Assembly (NCBI RefSeq): GCF_009832745.1
Contig: NZ_VRMJ01000042.1
Location: 186,001 to 250,000, forward strand
Length of the DNA: 64,000 nt
DNA from: Polaribacter septentrionalilitoris
GTDB lineage: Bacteria; Bacteroidota; Bacteroidia; Flavobacteriales; Flavobacteriaceae
Direction of reading: 5' to 3'
Below, piece after piece: positions 57,516-64,000 of this stretch. Under the pieces are notes generated by a model. That model did no database searches, was not told where the DNA came from, and worked only from the letters and a program-made list of their open reading frames with translations. The position numbers and the translations under genes were made by a program. Each line of letters begins with the position of its first letter. Within the stretch, counting starts at the first letter, position 1.

Positions 57516-58023
57516 GGTGTAAACTCATTTAATATTTTAAGCACCACTTTTTCTAACTGCTTCTTTCGTTCTTCTGGTTTTCTGTTTTGCTTTACAACAT
57601 CACTAAAACTACCTTCCCAAAACAATAGATTTGTGTTGGCATCTACAAATTTTATAATTAATTGTTCGTTTACTTTTTTTCCTCCAATGGGTATGCCTCC
57701 AGAAATACCAAAACCACCATTCCTACCTCCTCTACCTACTCCAATTCCAATGGAATTTCTACTAACGTTTTCGGTAATTTTGGTATCAAAATAAATAAAA
57801 AACCTGGTGTTTTGCTTTGTATAAAAGCACTATTTGTTAAGTGATGATAAATAGCATCTGTTATTCTTTTAATATCAAACTCATTTAAATTCTCTCCATT
57901 ATCTTCATAAAAATCGAAAAATTTGTACTTAGAAAAATCAGTACCCTCATTGTAATCTGTAACAACTTTTGCAGAAGAACAACTTAATAAAAAAGTTAGA
58001 AAAAATAATTGTAGTTTTTTCAT
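57485..58023 (-). pseudogene. DUF4136-like lipoprotein gene with a frameshift
   Basis: The start MKKLQLFFLTFLLSCSSAKV is a lipobox signal peptide. The first frame runs TDYNEGTDFSKYKFFDFYED, then the reading frame is lost at a run of six T (57797-57802 on the plus strand is A6) and ends after FLFILIPKLPK. A one-base-shifted frame continues as FFIYFDTKITENVSRNSIGI, GRGGRNGGFGISGGIPIGG and FVDANTNLLFWEGSFSDVV to a TGA at 57485. Together they make about 179 codons, with the DUF4136 order of domains. A single T missing from the homopolymer would explain it, so this may be an assembly error. Confidence 0.7.
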
Positions 58024-58027
58024 AAAA

Positions 58028-58984
58028 CTACTTACGTTCTTTTATGATCACTCTTGTAGGTGTATCTTTTCCGCTAATAATACTTTCTGTTCCTTTTGCA
58101 ACAGCTTTAATAGTTTCTGTAACTACATTAACATCTAAAGTTTCCGCTTCATCAGAAGCTTTATGGTAATCTTTATCAACATCTATTGGTGTGGCAGAAA
58201 AGGTATGTGAAGGAACCCCTAAACGCGCTAAAGAAGCATTGTCTGATCTAAAAAATAAATTAAAACTAGTATACGGATCAGGATGTAATTCATAACCAGT
58301 TCCTTCTAAATTTTTCTGAACAATCTTTCCAAAATCAGAACGATCAAAACCCGTTAACCATGCTGTTTTAGGCCCAAAACTTGGTACTTTACCAATCATT
58401 TCTAAATTAATACCAGCAACAAACTTAGAAGCATCTATTCCTTTTCCAAAATGTCTTGAACCTACCAAACCCATTTCTTCTGCCGTAAAAGCAACAAAAA
58501 GAATACTCCTTTCATTACTATCTTTTTCTTTAAAATACTCAGCTAATGCTAATACTCCTGTAACACCAGAAGCATCATCATTTGCACCATTATAAATACT
58601 ATCTAATTGTCCTTCTGTTTTTCTTATTCCTAAATGATCGTAATGTGCAGATACAATTACATATTCATTTTTTTTACTTTTCCCTTCTAAAACTCCAATA
58701 ATATTACTAGTGGTGAGTTCTTTTTTGGTTCTTCTGTTGGTAAAAGTAAAAGTCTGTCTATAATCAGTTAAGGTATCGTAAGTAGATAATCCTATTCTTT
58801 TAAATTCACCCTCAATATATTTTGCAGCTTTTTCAATTCCTGGAGTTCCTGTTTTTCTCCCCTCCATGTCATCAGAAGACAAGGTGTATAAATGTTTTTT
58901 TACAGTTTCTGGTTGAATAACAGCTTCTTTTTTACAAGAAATTAGTACCGTAAATAATAAGAATGGAATTAAAAAACTTTTCAT
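58028..58984 (-). CDS. M28-family metallopeptidase lipoprotein
   Basis: A 318-residue protein with lipobox signal LLFTVLISCKKEA. The peptidase domain has the zinc-ligand motifs VIVSAHYDHLG (His), GANDDASGVTGVLALAEYF (Asp), AFTAEEMGLVGSRHF (Glu-Glu), NLEMIGKV (Asp/Glu position) and KDYHKASDEAETLD (His). All are in order and spacing typical of M28 aminopeptidases. It probably degrades peptides in the periplasm or at the surface. It starts at 58984 and faces kdsA with a short divergent gap. Confidence 0.9.
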   Translation of the reverse strand: MKSFLIPFLLFTVLISCKKEAVIQPETVKKHLYTLSSDDMEGRKTGTPGIEKAAKYIEGEFKRIGLSTYDTLTDYRQTFTFTNRRTKKELTTSNIIGVLEGKSKKNEYVIVSAHYDHLGIRKTEGQLDSIYNGANDDASGVTGVLALAEYFKEKDSNERSILFVAFTAEEMGLVGSRHFGKGIDASKFVAGINLEMIGKVPSFGPKTAWLTGFDRSDFGKIVQKNLEGTGYELHPDPYTSFNLFFRSDNASLARLGVPSHTFSATPIDVDKDYHKASDEAETLDVNVVTETIKAVAKGTESIISGKDTPTRVIIKERK

Positions 58985-59027
58985 TATTTCAAATTTTAAA
59001 AGGATAAATATAACGAATTTAAATACG

Positions 59028-59035
59028 TATTTTTG
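59028..59035 (+). promoter_or_regulatory. Candidate kdsA promoter (TATTTTTG)
   Basis: TATTTTTG matches TAnnTTTG and lies 16 bases before the kdsA ATG at 59051. It supports that ATG over the TTG at 59033, which would be upstream of the transcript start. Confidence 0.55.
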
Positions 59036-59050
59036 TGTAAATTTTTTAAT

Positions 59051-59869
59051 ATGAATTTATCTATCATTCCCAACATCAAACATACAGATTCTAACAACTT
59101 TTTTCTACTTGCAGGTCCATGTGCCATTGAAGGTGAAGAAATGGCATTACGAATTGCTGAAAAAGTAATTTCGATTACTGATAAATTAGAAATTCCTTAT
59201 ATTTTTAAAGGAAGTTTTAAAAAAGCAAATAGAAGTAGAATTGATAGCTTTACAGGAATTGGAGATGAAAAAGCGTTGAAAATTTTACGTAAAGTTTCCG
59301 AAACTTTTGGTGTACCCACTGTAACTGATATTCACGAAGTTTCGGATGCTGCAAAAGCAGCTGAATATGTAGATGTGTTACAAATTCCTGCTTTTTTGGT
59401 TCGCCAAACAGATTTGGTAGTTGCTGCTGCAAAAACAGGAAAAGTGGTTAACTTAAAAAAAGGACAATTTATGAGTCCTGCTGCTATGAAGCACGCTGTA
59501 CAAAAGGTCAAAGATGCAGGTTCTAATAAAGCGTGGATTACAGATAGAGGTACTATGTTTGGCTATCAAGACATGATTGTAGATTTTAGAGGAATTCCTG
59601 AAATGCGCGAATTTGCTCCAACAGTTTTAGATGTTACACATTCTTTGCAACAACCCAATCAGACTGCTGGGGTTACAAGTGGTAGACCAGAAATGATAGA
59701 AACTATTGCCAGAGCTGGAGTGGTAAATAACGTTGATGGCTTATTTATAGAAACGCATTTTGATCCTGCAAATGCAAAATCGGATGGTGCTAATATGTTA
59801 CATTTAGACAATTTAGAAAGTTTGTTAACTAATTTGGTTGCCATAAGAAAAACAATTTATAATTTATAA
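59051..59869 (+). CDS. kdsA: 2-dehydro-3-deoxyphosphooctonate aldolase (Kdo-8-P synthase)
   Basis: Condenses phosphoenolpyruvate with D-arabinose 5-phosphate to give Kdo 8-phosphate for lipopolysaccharide inner core. The 272-residue protein has FFLLAGPCAIEGEEMALRIA, the signature FKGSFKKANRSRIDSFTGIG, and TEVSDAAKAAEYVDVLQIPA-type core, with WITDRGTMFGYQDMIVDFRG and FIETHFDPANAKSDGANML near the end. The Asn in KANRS suggests the metal-independent subclass rather than the Cys-containing one. Length is normal. Confidence 0.95.
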   Translation: MNLSIIPNIKHTDSNNFFLLAGPCAIEGEEMALRIAEKVISITDKLEIPYIFKGSFKKANRSRIDSFTGIGDEKALKILRKVSETFGVPTVTDIHEVSDAAKAAEYVDVLQIPAFLVRQTDLVVAAAKTGKVVNLKKGQFMSPAAMKHAVQKVKDAGSNKAWITDRGTMFGYQDMIVDFRGIPEMREFAPTVLDVTHSLQQPNQTAGVTSGRPEMIETIARAGVVNNVDGLFIETHFDPANAKSDGANMLHLDNLESLLTNLVAIRKTIYNL

Positions 59870-60049
59870 AGTTTTTTTTTTGATAAGTCGCTGTAATTTA
59901 ATAGATTGAGACACACAAAACAATAACCATTATTTATTATTGAAAAACAGATTAAAAGCATCTTTTAACAATAAAATTTCTATGGTTTACTTCAGTGATT
60001 GCCAATATTAGTAATTATTGAGTTTTTTTTAATTAAAAATTTAAAGATT

Positions 60050-60661
60050 ATGAATCTAAAAAAAACAATAACCTCTTTTTATTTATTGACTTTTATTTGT
60101 TTTGCCTGTTCAAACAATGATGCCTCAGAAAACACAATCTCTAATAGACAATTTGGTGTTTTTAAAGTTTTAGAAGATAATAGTACTGTTGAAATGAATG
60201 GAGAAGTTACAAGTTCTTCTTTATCAGATTTTAATCAACTAGAGCAAGCTTTTCCAAATATAAAAACTATAAATATTAAAAATTGTGATGGTTCTTCTGA
60301 TGATGTAGTTAACCTTCAATTATCACAGAAAGTACATCAAAAAGGAATCAATACACATTTAATGAATAACGGCTTAATTGCTTCTGGAGGTACAGATTTC
60401 TTTTTAGCTGGTGTAAAAAGAACAAAAGGTTCTAACACAAAAATAGGAGTCCATTCTTGGGCTGGAGATAACGAGGTTGCCACAGATTTTCCTGTAGGTC
60501 ATGCAAATCATTTGCCTTATATCAATTACTATGTTTCTGTTGGTTTTACACAACAGCTTGCTGAAGATTTTTATTATTTTACCATTAATGCTGCAGAAGC
60601 TGAATCTATGCACTGGATGACAGAAGCAGAAATAAATCAATATGGATTAATTACACCTTAA
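60050..60661 (+). CDS. ClpP/COG3904-like secreted lipoprotein
   Basis: A 203-residue lipoprotein (YLLTFICFACSNND, Cys near residue 19). The mature part resembles the periplasmic ClpP/crotonase-like family COG3904: an N-terminal strand region FPNIKTINIKNCDGSSDDVV, a candidate catalytic serine in LIASGGTDFFLAGVKR, and the histidine in IGVHSWAGDNEV, with YINYYVSVGFTQQLAEDFYY and HWMTEAEINQYG near the end. The start at 60050 begins the signal peptide; a TTG-type start upstream is unlikely. Activity is not demonstrated, and the family name is from pattern, so treat as tentative. Confidence 0.6.
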   Translation: MNLKKTITSFYLLTFICFACSNNDASENTISNRQFGVFKVLEDNSTVEMNGEVTSSSLSDFNQLEQAFPNIKTINIKNCDGSSDDVVNLQLSQKVHQKGINTHLMNNGLIASGGTDFFLAGVKRTKGSNTKIGVHSWAGDNEVATDFPVGHANHLPYINYYVSVGFTQQLAEDFYYFTINAAEAESMHWMTEAEINQYGLITP

Positions 60662-60719
60662 TTCAAAAACAAATAACAAGTTACAATTTTTAGGCACAAA
60701 AGTTGTTTAGTAACTTGAT

Positions 60720-61675
60720 ATGAAGCAACTTTTATTTTTTCTACTATTTTCTATTGCTGCACAAAGTCAAAGTTTCAAGAATGTTGATAATGTTGTTGCT
60801 CAATACCCTCGTTTTTCTAAAGTTGAACAATTAGTATCTAAAATAAAAAAAACTTTACTTCTGATGAGGATAAAGTAAGAGCTACATTTTATTGGTTAGC
60901 AAATAACATCAGATATAATCTTGAAGAATACTATAATCCTTCTCAAAGAAGTTATAATTTTAGATATAGCACTGAAGTAGAAAAACAACAAAAATTACAA
61001 GCCATAAAAGACAAAATTGTAGCAGATACATTTAGAAGAAAATCTGGAGTTTGTGAAGATTATGCGCAATCTTTCAAAAAAATTTGTGATTTACTAAATA
61101 TTGAAGCAGCAGTAATAAAAGGTAATGTTAGAACAGATGCCAATGAAATTGGTAAAATAGCGAATACTACAAATCATGCTTGGAATGGTGTAAAAGTTAA
61201 TGGTGATTGGATTATTTTAGATGCAACTTGGGCTGCTGGTTACGAATATAATGGCAAATGGATTAGAAAGTTTAACAACTACTTTTTTAATATGCCAAAA
61301 CAAAAAATGTTTAAAACACATTATCCTGATAACAATCTTTGGGTATTGCGTTTTGGTAGAATGAGCATTCAAGAGTTTTATAATCAGCCAATTTATAGTC
61401 AGACTTTTTTGAGTTTACAAGCTGAGTTAATTGCACCAAAAACAGGAATTATCAACTTAAAATCATCAGAAAACATCACGTTAAAATTTAAAAACCTAGA
61501 TACAACTTCTCTAATTTTTTACAATTTTAAAGGTCATAAATATGCACAAAAACCTACTATACAAACAGCAAACGGAATAACTACACTAAATTTAAAAAAC
61601 CCAAATAGAAATGCAGATTTGGTTTTGTACATCAATAAAGAAGATGCTTTACACTTTAAGGTTAGGGTACAATAA
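60720..61675 (+). pseudogene. Transglutaminase-like protein, frameshifted in an A run
   Basis: From the ATG at 60720 the first frame gives the signal peptide MKQLLFFLLFSIAAQSQ and then breaks at a run of eight A (60845-60852). A frame shifted by one continues NFTSDEDKVRATFYWLANNI to the stop at 61675. The catalytic triad of the transglutaminase core is intact: Cys in KSGVCEDYAQSFKKIC, His in NHAWNGVKVNGDW, and Asp in IILDATWAAGY. The full protein would have about 318 residues. One missing A explains the break, so this may be a sequencing error or a phase-variable switch. If intact it is a secreted peptidase- or crosslinker-like enzyme. Confidence 0.75.
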
Positions 61676-61708
61676 AAATGCTTAATTTTCCATACTTGTT
61701 TTTAACAA

Positions 61709-61739
61709 GACCTTTCAGGTTTTAAAAACCTGAAAGGTC
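61709..61739. repeat. Perfect 15-bp palindrome (REP-like)
   Basis: GACCTTTCAGGTTTT (61709-61723) is the exact complement of the right arm (61725-61739) with a single central base. It is in the gap between two converging genes and is not followed by a T run. The same motif is common between genes in other flavobacterial genomes as I remember, so it may be a dispersed palindromic repeat. Confidence 0.55.
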
Positions 61740-61758
61740 AATTATATTAAAATATTTT

Positions 61759-62130
61759 CTAAGTTCTTTTATAAAACCCTTTGTCTTTGAGTTGATGCGC
61801 CTCATCTAAAACAGTTAATAGAATTTCTTCATTGATATCATCAATAGTTCTATATCGCAAAGATTTTACTACTTTTCTGCCTTCAGAAATAAGATGTTCA
61901 TTGTATTTGGTGAGATGAGCAGAAACCCAAAAAGCAACATCTACATACCCTTTCTTTTTTGATGGATTCAAATAACAAAAAGGCCTATCATTTAAATAAT
62001 AAAATGGAATTTTCCATTTGAACTGCAAATCAACTTCTGGAAAGGAAGTTTCTATTAAAATTTGCAAATGCAATAAAATAGATTTAAACGGTTCTGGTTG
62101 TTTTAAAATGTATGCTTCAGCAGGTTTCAT
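61759..62130 (-). CDS. DUF1801 (YdhG/YjbR-like) domain protein
   Basis: A 123-residue soluble protein with the DUF1801 pattern: EAYILKQPEPFKSILLHLQI at the start, then FKWKIPFYYLNDRPFCYLNP and KKGYVDVAFWVSAHLTKYNE. Function of this family is unknown, and the structure is a small alpha-beta fold. It converges with the transglutaminase gene and diverges from the membrane protein gene at 62172. Confidence 0.75.
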   Translation of the reverse strand: MKPAEAYILKQPEPFKSILLHLQILIETSFPEVDLQFKWKIPFYYLNDRPFCYLNPSKKKGYVDVAFWVSAHLTKYNEHLISEGRKVVKSLRYRTIDDINEEILLTVLDEAHQLKDKGFYKRT

Positions 62131-62171
62131 TTTTTAGTATCTTAGCGTGAGTTAAAATATAAAAAAGGGCA

Positions 62172-62726
62172 ATGCACGACAACTTTTTAGTCAATTTTGT
62201 TTTAAAAGGATTTACCAGTATTCTTATTGGAGTATACTTTTTAATAGGAAGTTATTTTTTAAAAACAATTTTAGATGGTTTCTTGATTGATGATCATCCT
62301 GCTGGAATGCTATCAGTAGAAATTATTGAATTCTTAGGAATTGCAATGGCTTTTTTAGTGTTTCTATTTTCTTCATTGGCATTATTCTTTAGAGGAAAGA
62401 GGCATGCAAAAAGATTTCAACACAAACTTTGGAACGGTAAAACTAAAACTGCTTTTTATACATACGTAATTGGTATTATAATCATTTTTGCAAGTACTTT
62501 GGTTTTATTAAATCTTGGATTAGTTGATTACCTCACTCCTACTTTTTTACTACTTTACGGAGTTTTATTATTCATATTAAAGCAAAAAGAGCGTAAAAAC
62601 TTAATCATTTTATCAGGTTTGTGCTTATTCCTTGCGATTGTTTGTTTTTTAATTCCTACGTATTGGTATTCATCGTTTACTATTTTAGGAGTTGCACACG
62701 TTACTTATGGAGTTGTAGTGAAGTAG
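62172..62726 (+). CDS. Multi-pass membrane protein of unknown function
   Basis: A 184-residue protein with about six hydrophobic segments, for example GFTSILIGVYFLIGSYFLKT, FLGIAMAFLVFLFSSLALFF, YVIGIIIIFASTLVLLNLGL and LLLYGVLLFILKQKE, then GLCLFLAIVCFLIP. I do not recognise a family. The next gene begins three bases after its stop, so the two are cotranscribed. Confidence 0.6.
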   Translation: MHDNFLVNFVLKGFTSILIGVYFLIGSYFLKTILDGFLIDDHPAGMLSVEIIEFLGIAMAFLVFLFSSLALFFRGKRHAKRFQHKLWNGKTKTAFYTYVIGIIIIFASTLVLLNLGLVDYLTPTFLLLYGVLLFILKQKERKNLIILSGLCLFLAIVCFLIPTYWYSSFTILGVAHVTYGVVVK

Positions 62727-62729
62727 AAA

Positions 62730-63104
62730 ATGATACAATTCAATAAAAAATATTTTATCGCTTTTACAGCACTTTTTTTAATTGAACTATGTATCGCAAA
62801 ATATGCTACTGGGTTTTTACGTCATACAATTGGTGATGTTATAGCAACAATTCTTTTGTACTGTTTGATAAAAAGTTTTATTGATAGTTCTGTTATAAAA
62901 ACACTACTCATTGTTTTAGTCATTTCTTTTCTTATTGAGTTTTTACAATTGAGTAACCTACAAAACTCATATCCTGAGAATCTTAAAAATACGCTACGAA
63001 TTATTTTAGGAACCTCATTTAGTCTTGGAGATTTAGTTGCGTATTCTGTAGGAATAGGAATTACATATTTTATTGAAAAGCTTGGTACTAAAAACGCATC
63101 CTAA
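62730..63104 (+). CDS. DUF2809-like membrane protein
   Basis: A 124-residue protein with four hydrophobic segments. The motif ATGFLRHTIGDVIATILLYC (Arg-His then Gly-Asp) and FLIEFLQLSNLQNSYPENLK match DUF2809 proteins of unknown function. It is the second gene of a two-gene operon, and its end overlaps the minus-strand DUF3820 gene by 17 bases. Confidence 0.7.
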   Translation: MIQFNKKYFIAFTALFLIELCIAKYATGFLRHTIGDVIATILLYCLIKSFIDSSVIKTLLIVLVISFLIEFLQLSNLQNSYPENLKNTLRIILGTSFSLGDLVAYSVGIGITYFIEKLGTKNAS

Positions 63105-63306
63105 TTTCTCTAACCATATCTTCTAGACCGTTTAATTTAAGTTCATAAACTAATTCTAGTTGTTGACCCAACTTTCCTTTTGGGAAACCTTTATTATGAT
63201 ACCAAACTACATAATGTTCTGGTAAATCTATCAAAAACCTACCTTTGTATTTTCCAAAAGGCATTTTCATTTTCGATAATTCTATAAGTATTTCTCTGTC
63301 TTGCAT
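63088..63306 (-). CDS. DUF3820-family small protein
   Basis: A 72-residue protein with the family sequence MKMPFGKYKGRFLIDLPEHY and VVWYHNKGFPKGKLGQQLEL, as in putative quorum-sensing-regulated factor-type DUF3820 proteins. Function is unknown. It lies between the tandem repeat and the DUF2809-like gene. Confidence 0.75.
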   Translation of the reverse strand: MQDREILIELSKMKMPFGKYKGRFLIDLPEHYVVWYHNKGFPKGKLGQQLELVYELKLNGLEDMVREIRMRF

Positions 63307-63338
63307 TTTTCTATAAATCTTTTGACCGCATTAAATGC

Positions 63339-63394
63339 AACTAACAACTAACAACTAACAACTAACAACTAACAACTAACAACTAACAACTAAC
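63339..63394. repeat. Eight perfect tandem copies of a 7-base unit (AACTAAC)
   Basis: The unit AACTAAC repeats eight times without error from 63339 to 63394. It fills most of the 92-base space between the DUF3820 start (63306) and the stop of the next minus-strand gene (63399). It is a likely variable-number repeat, and is far too short and regular to be a CRISPR array. Confidence 0.9.
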
Positions 63395-63398
63395 AATA

Positions 63399-64000
63399 TT
63401 ATTCTTTTCCATCTACATAATCTTGCAAATAAGAAAAACGTTTGGTTAGTTTTCCGTTTTCTGTCATTTTAGCTCTTTCTAAAACTCCGTCTTTATCATT
63501 GTTAAAAAAAGCAGGAATTACATTTTGTAAAAACATTTCTCCAAAACCTTCACTAGCATCTTTTGGTAATTCACAAGGCAAATTATCTACAGCCATCACC
63601 ACTATAGCATTTTCATTTGTATAATCAACTTCTTTTTCTGTTTCTGGATCATAACCATAAATAGGATCTGCAATTGTAGAAGGACGAATGGTTGATGCCA
63701 CAGGACCATCAATATCACAAGAAATATCTGCCACGAATTTTATTTTAAAGTCAGAATGTTTTGCATCTTCTCTAGTAAATAGATATGGAGAACCATCACC
63801 AAAAAAGTGCCCCGCAATAAAAAAGTCTGTCACTTTTGCGAATCTAAAAAAGTTTGATTCATAAGCTTCTGGGTTATTATAAAAGTCAAAGTTATCTATT
63901 ACTTGTCCATCATTACGCTTGTTATAATCTAACACATCAGCTAAACAATACACAACTTCCTCATACGTTTTAGATAAATAATCATCTACAGAAACTTGTT
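63399..64000 (-). CDS. Saccharopine/alanine-dehydrogenase-like oxidoreductase, C-terminal part, 5' end cut by window
   Basis: An open frame of about 200 codons that continues past base 64000. The part in the window begins VSVDDYLSKTYEEVVYCLAD, then has DFFIAGHFFGDGSPYLFTRE, VADISCDIDGPVASTIRPST and MAVDNLPCELPKDASEGFGE, which match the C-terminal region of saccharopine dehydrogenase/AlaDh-PNT-like oxidoreductases of Flavobacteriia. The NAD-binding N-terminal part is out of the window, so the exact reaction (lysine or alanine metabolism) cannot be fixed. The gene ends just before the tandem repeat. Confidence 0.75.
   Translation of the reverse strand, partial: QVSVDDYLSKTYEEVVYCLADVLDYNKRNDGQVIDNFDFYNNPEAYESNFFRFAKVTDFFIAGHFFGDGSPYLFTREDAKHSDFKIKFVADISCDIDGPVASTIRPSTIADPIYGYDPETEKEVDYTNENAIVVMAVDNLPCELPKDASEGFGEMFLQNVIPAFFNNDKDGVLERAKMTENGKLTKRFSYLQDYVDGKE

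Noticed and set aside
60720..61675. Lasso B2-type transglutaminase protease for the peptide gene
   Set aside because: It carries a secretion signal and resembles general secreted transglutaminase-core proteins, and it lies 14 kb away, so I do not link it.
61292..61675. A separate 127-residue gene starting with an internal ATG
   Set aside because: It is the C-terminal part of the frameshifted transglutaminase-like gene; the frame is open far upstream with the catalytic residues.
63339..63394. CRISPR-like array
   Set aside because: Units are seven bases with no spacers, and there are no cas genes.

Overview
This window is one piece of a low-GC chromosome from a marine-type member of the family Flavobacteriaceae (Bacteroidota); Polaribacter or Tenacibaculum relatives fit best, but the genus is inferred, not proven. 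The evidence is the Bacteroidota promoter signature (TTTG, 19 bases, TAnnTTTG) in front of several genes, a SusC/SusD pair, a type IX secretion cargo protein with a C-terminal sorting domain, alpha-2-macroglobulin and Omp85 genes of Bacteroidota type, and the order rpsL-rpsG-fusA-rpsJ-rplC...rplQ-carA on one strand. I see no tRNA or rRNA gene, prophage, insertion sequence or CRISPR array.

Region 1 (1-18770, minus strand) is the fused str, S10, spc and alpha ribosomal super-operon, from rpsL to rplQ, followed by the end-truncated carA. Two transcription restarts are visible inside it: a terminator/promoter overlap with a 220-base leader before rplC, and an internal promoter with a structured leader before rpsH. 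All four long spacers of the alpha-operon part (rpsM-rpsK-rpsD-rpoA-rplQ) contain stacked two- or three-tier stem-loops.

Region 2 (18830-25500, plus strand) is envelope biology: an Omp85-type barrel and an orphan SusC/SusD uptake pair, closed by a strong terminator. Region 3 (25521-31443) holds rlmB, a rhomboid protease, rarA, a badly decayed gene remnant, a DUF5723-type outer-membrane protein with a lipoprotein partner, and a YjjG-like nucleotidase. Region 4 (31436-37141) is a small surface-polysaccharide locus: flippase, asparagine-synthetase-like protein and hexapeptide acyltransferase on the plus strand, facing a FemAB-like protein and a polysaccharide deacetylase. No glycosyltransferase is present. 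Region 5 (37179-43200) has radC, an eight-haem TPR cytochrome lipoprotein, and the trkA-trkH potassium uptake operon.

Region 6 (43298-48823) is the most interesting part. A 1002-residue type IX cargo protein is followed by a 54-residue Tat-like or RiPP-like precursor peptide. Beyond a terminator come a PqqD/HPr-kinase-like fusion and a PF14907-type nucleotidyltransferase, whose genes overlap. This looks like a peptide-tailoring module without the usual lasso or radical-SAM enzymes.

Region 7 (48807-64000) contains mpl, a 2198-residue alpha-2-macroglobulin with a SusC-type carboxypeptidase-regulatory and TonB plug insert, a small barrel protein, kdsA, an M28 peptidase, a ClpP-like lipoprotein, several small DUF genes, and the C-terminal part of a saccharopine/alanine-dehydrogenase-like enzyme cut by the window end. 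Two genes here (DUF4136 lipoprotein and transglutaminase-like protein) are broken by one-base losses in homopolymers, which may be real or sequencing errors. A perfect 15-bp palindrome and a 7-base repeat in eight copies lie near the right end.
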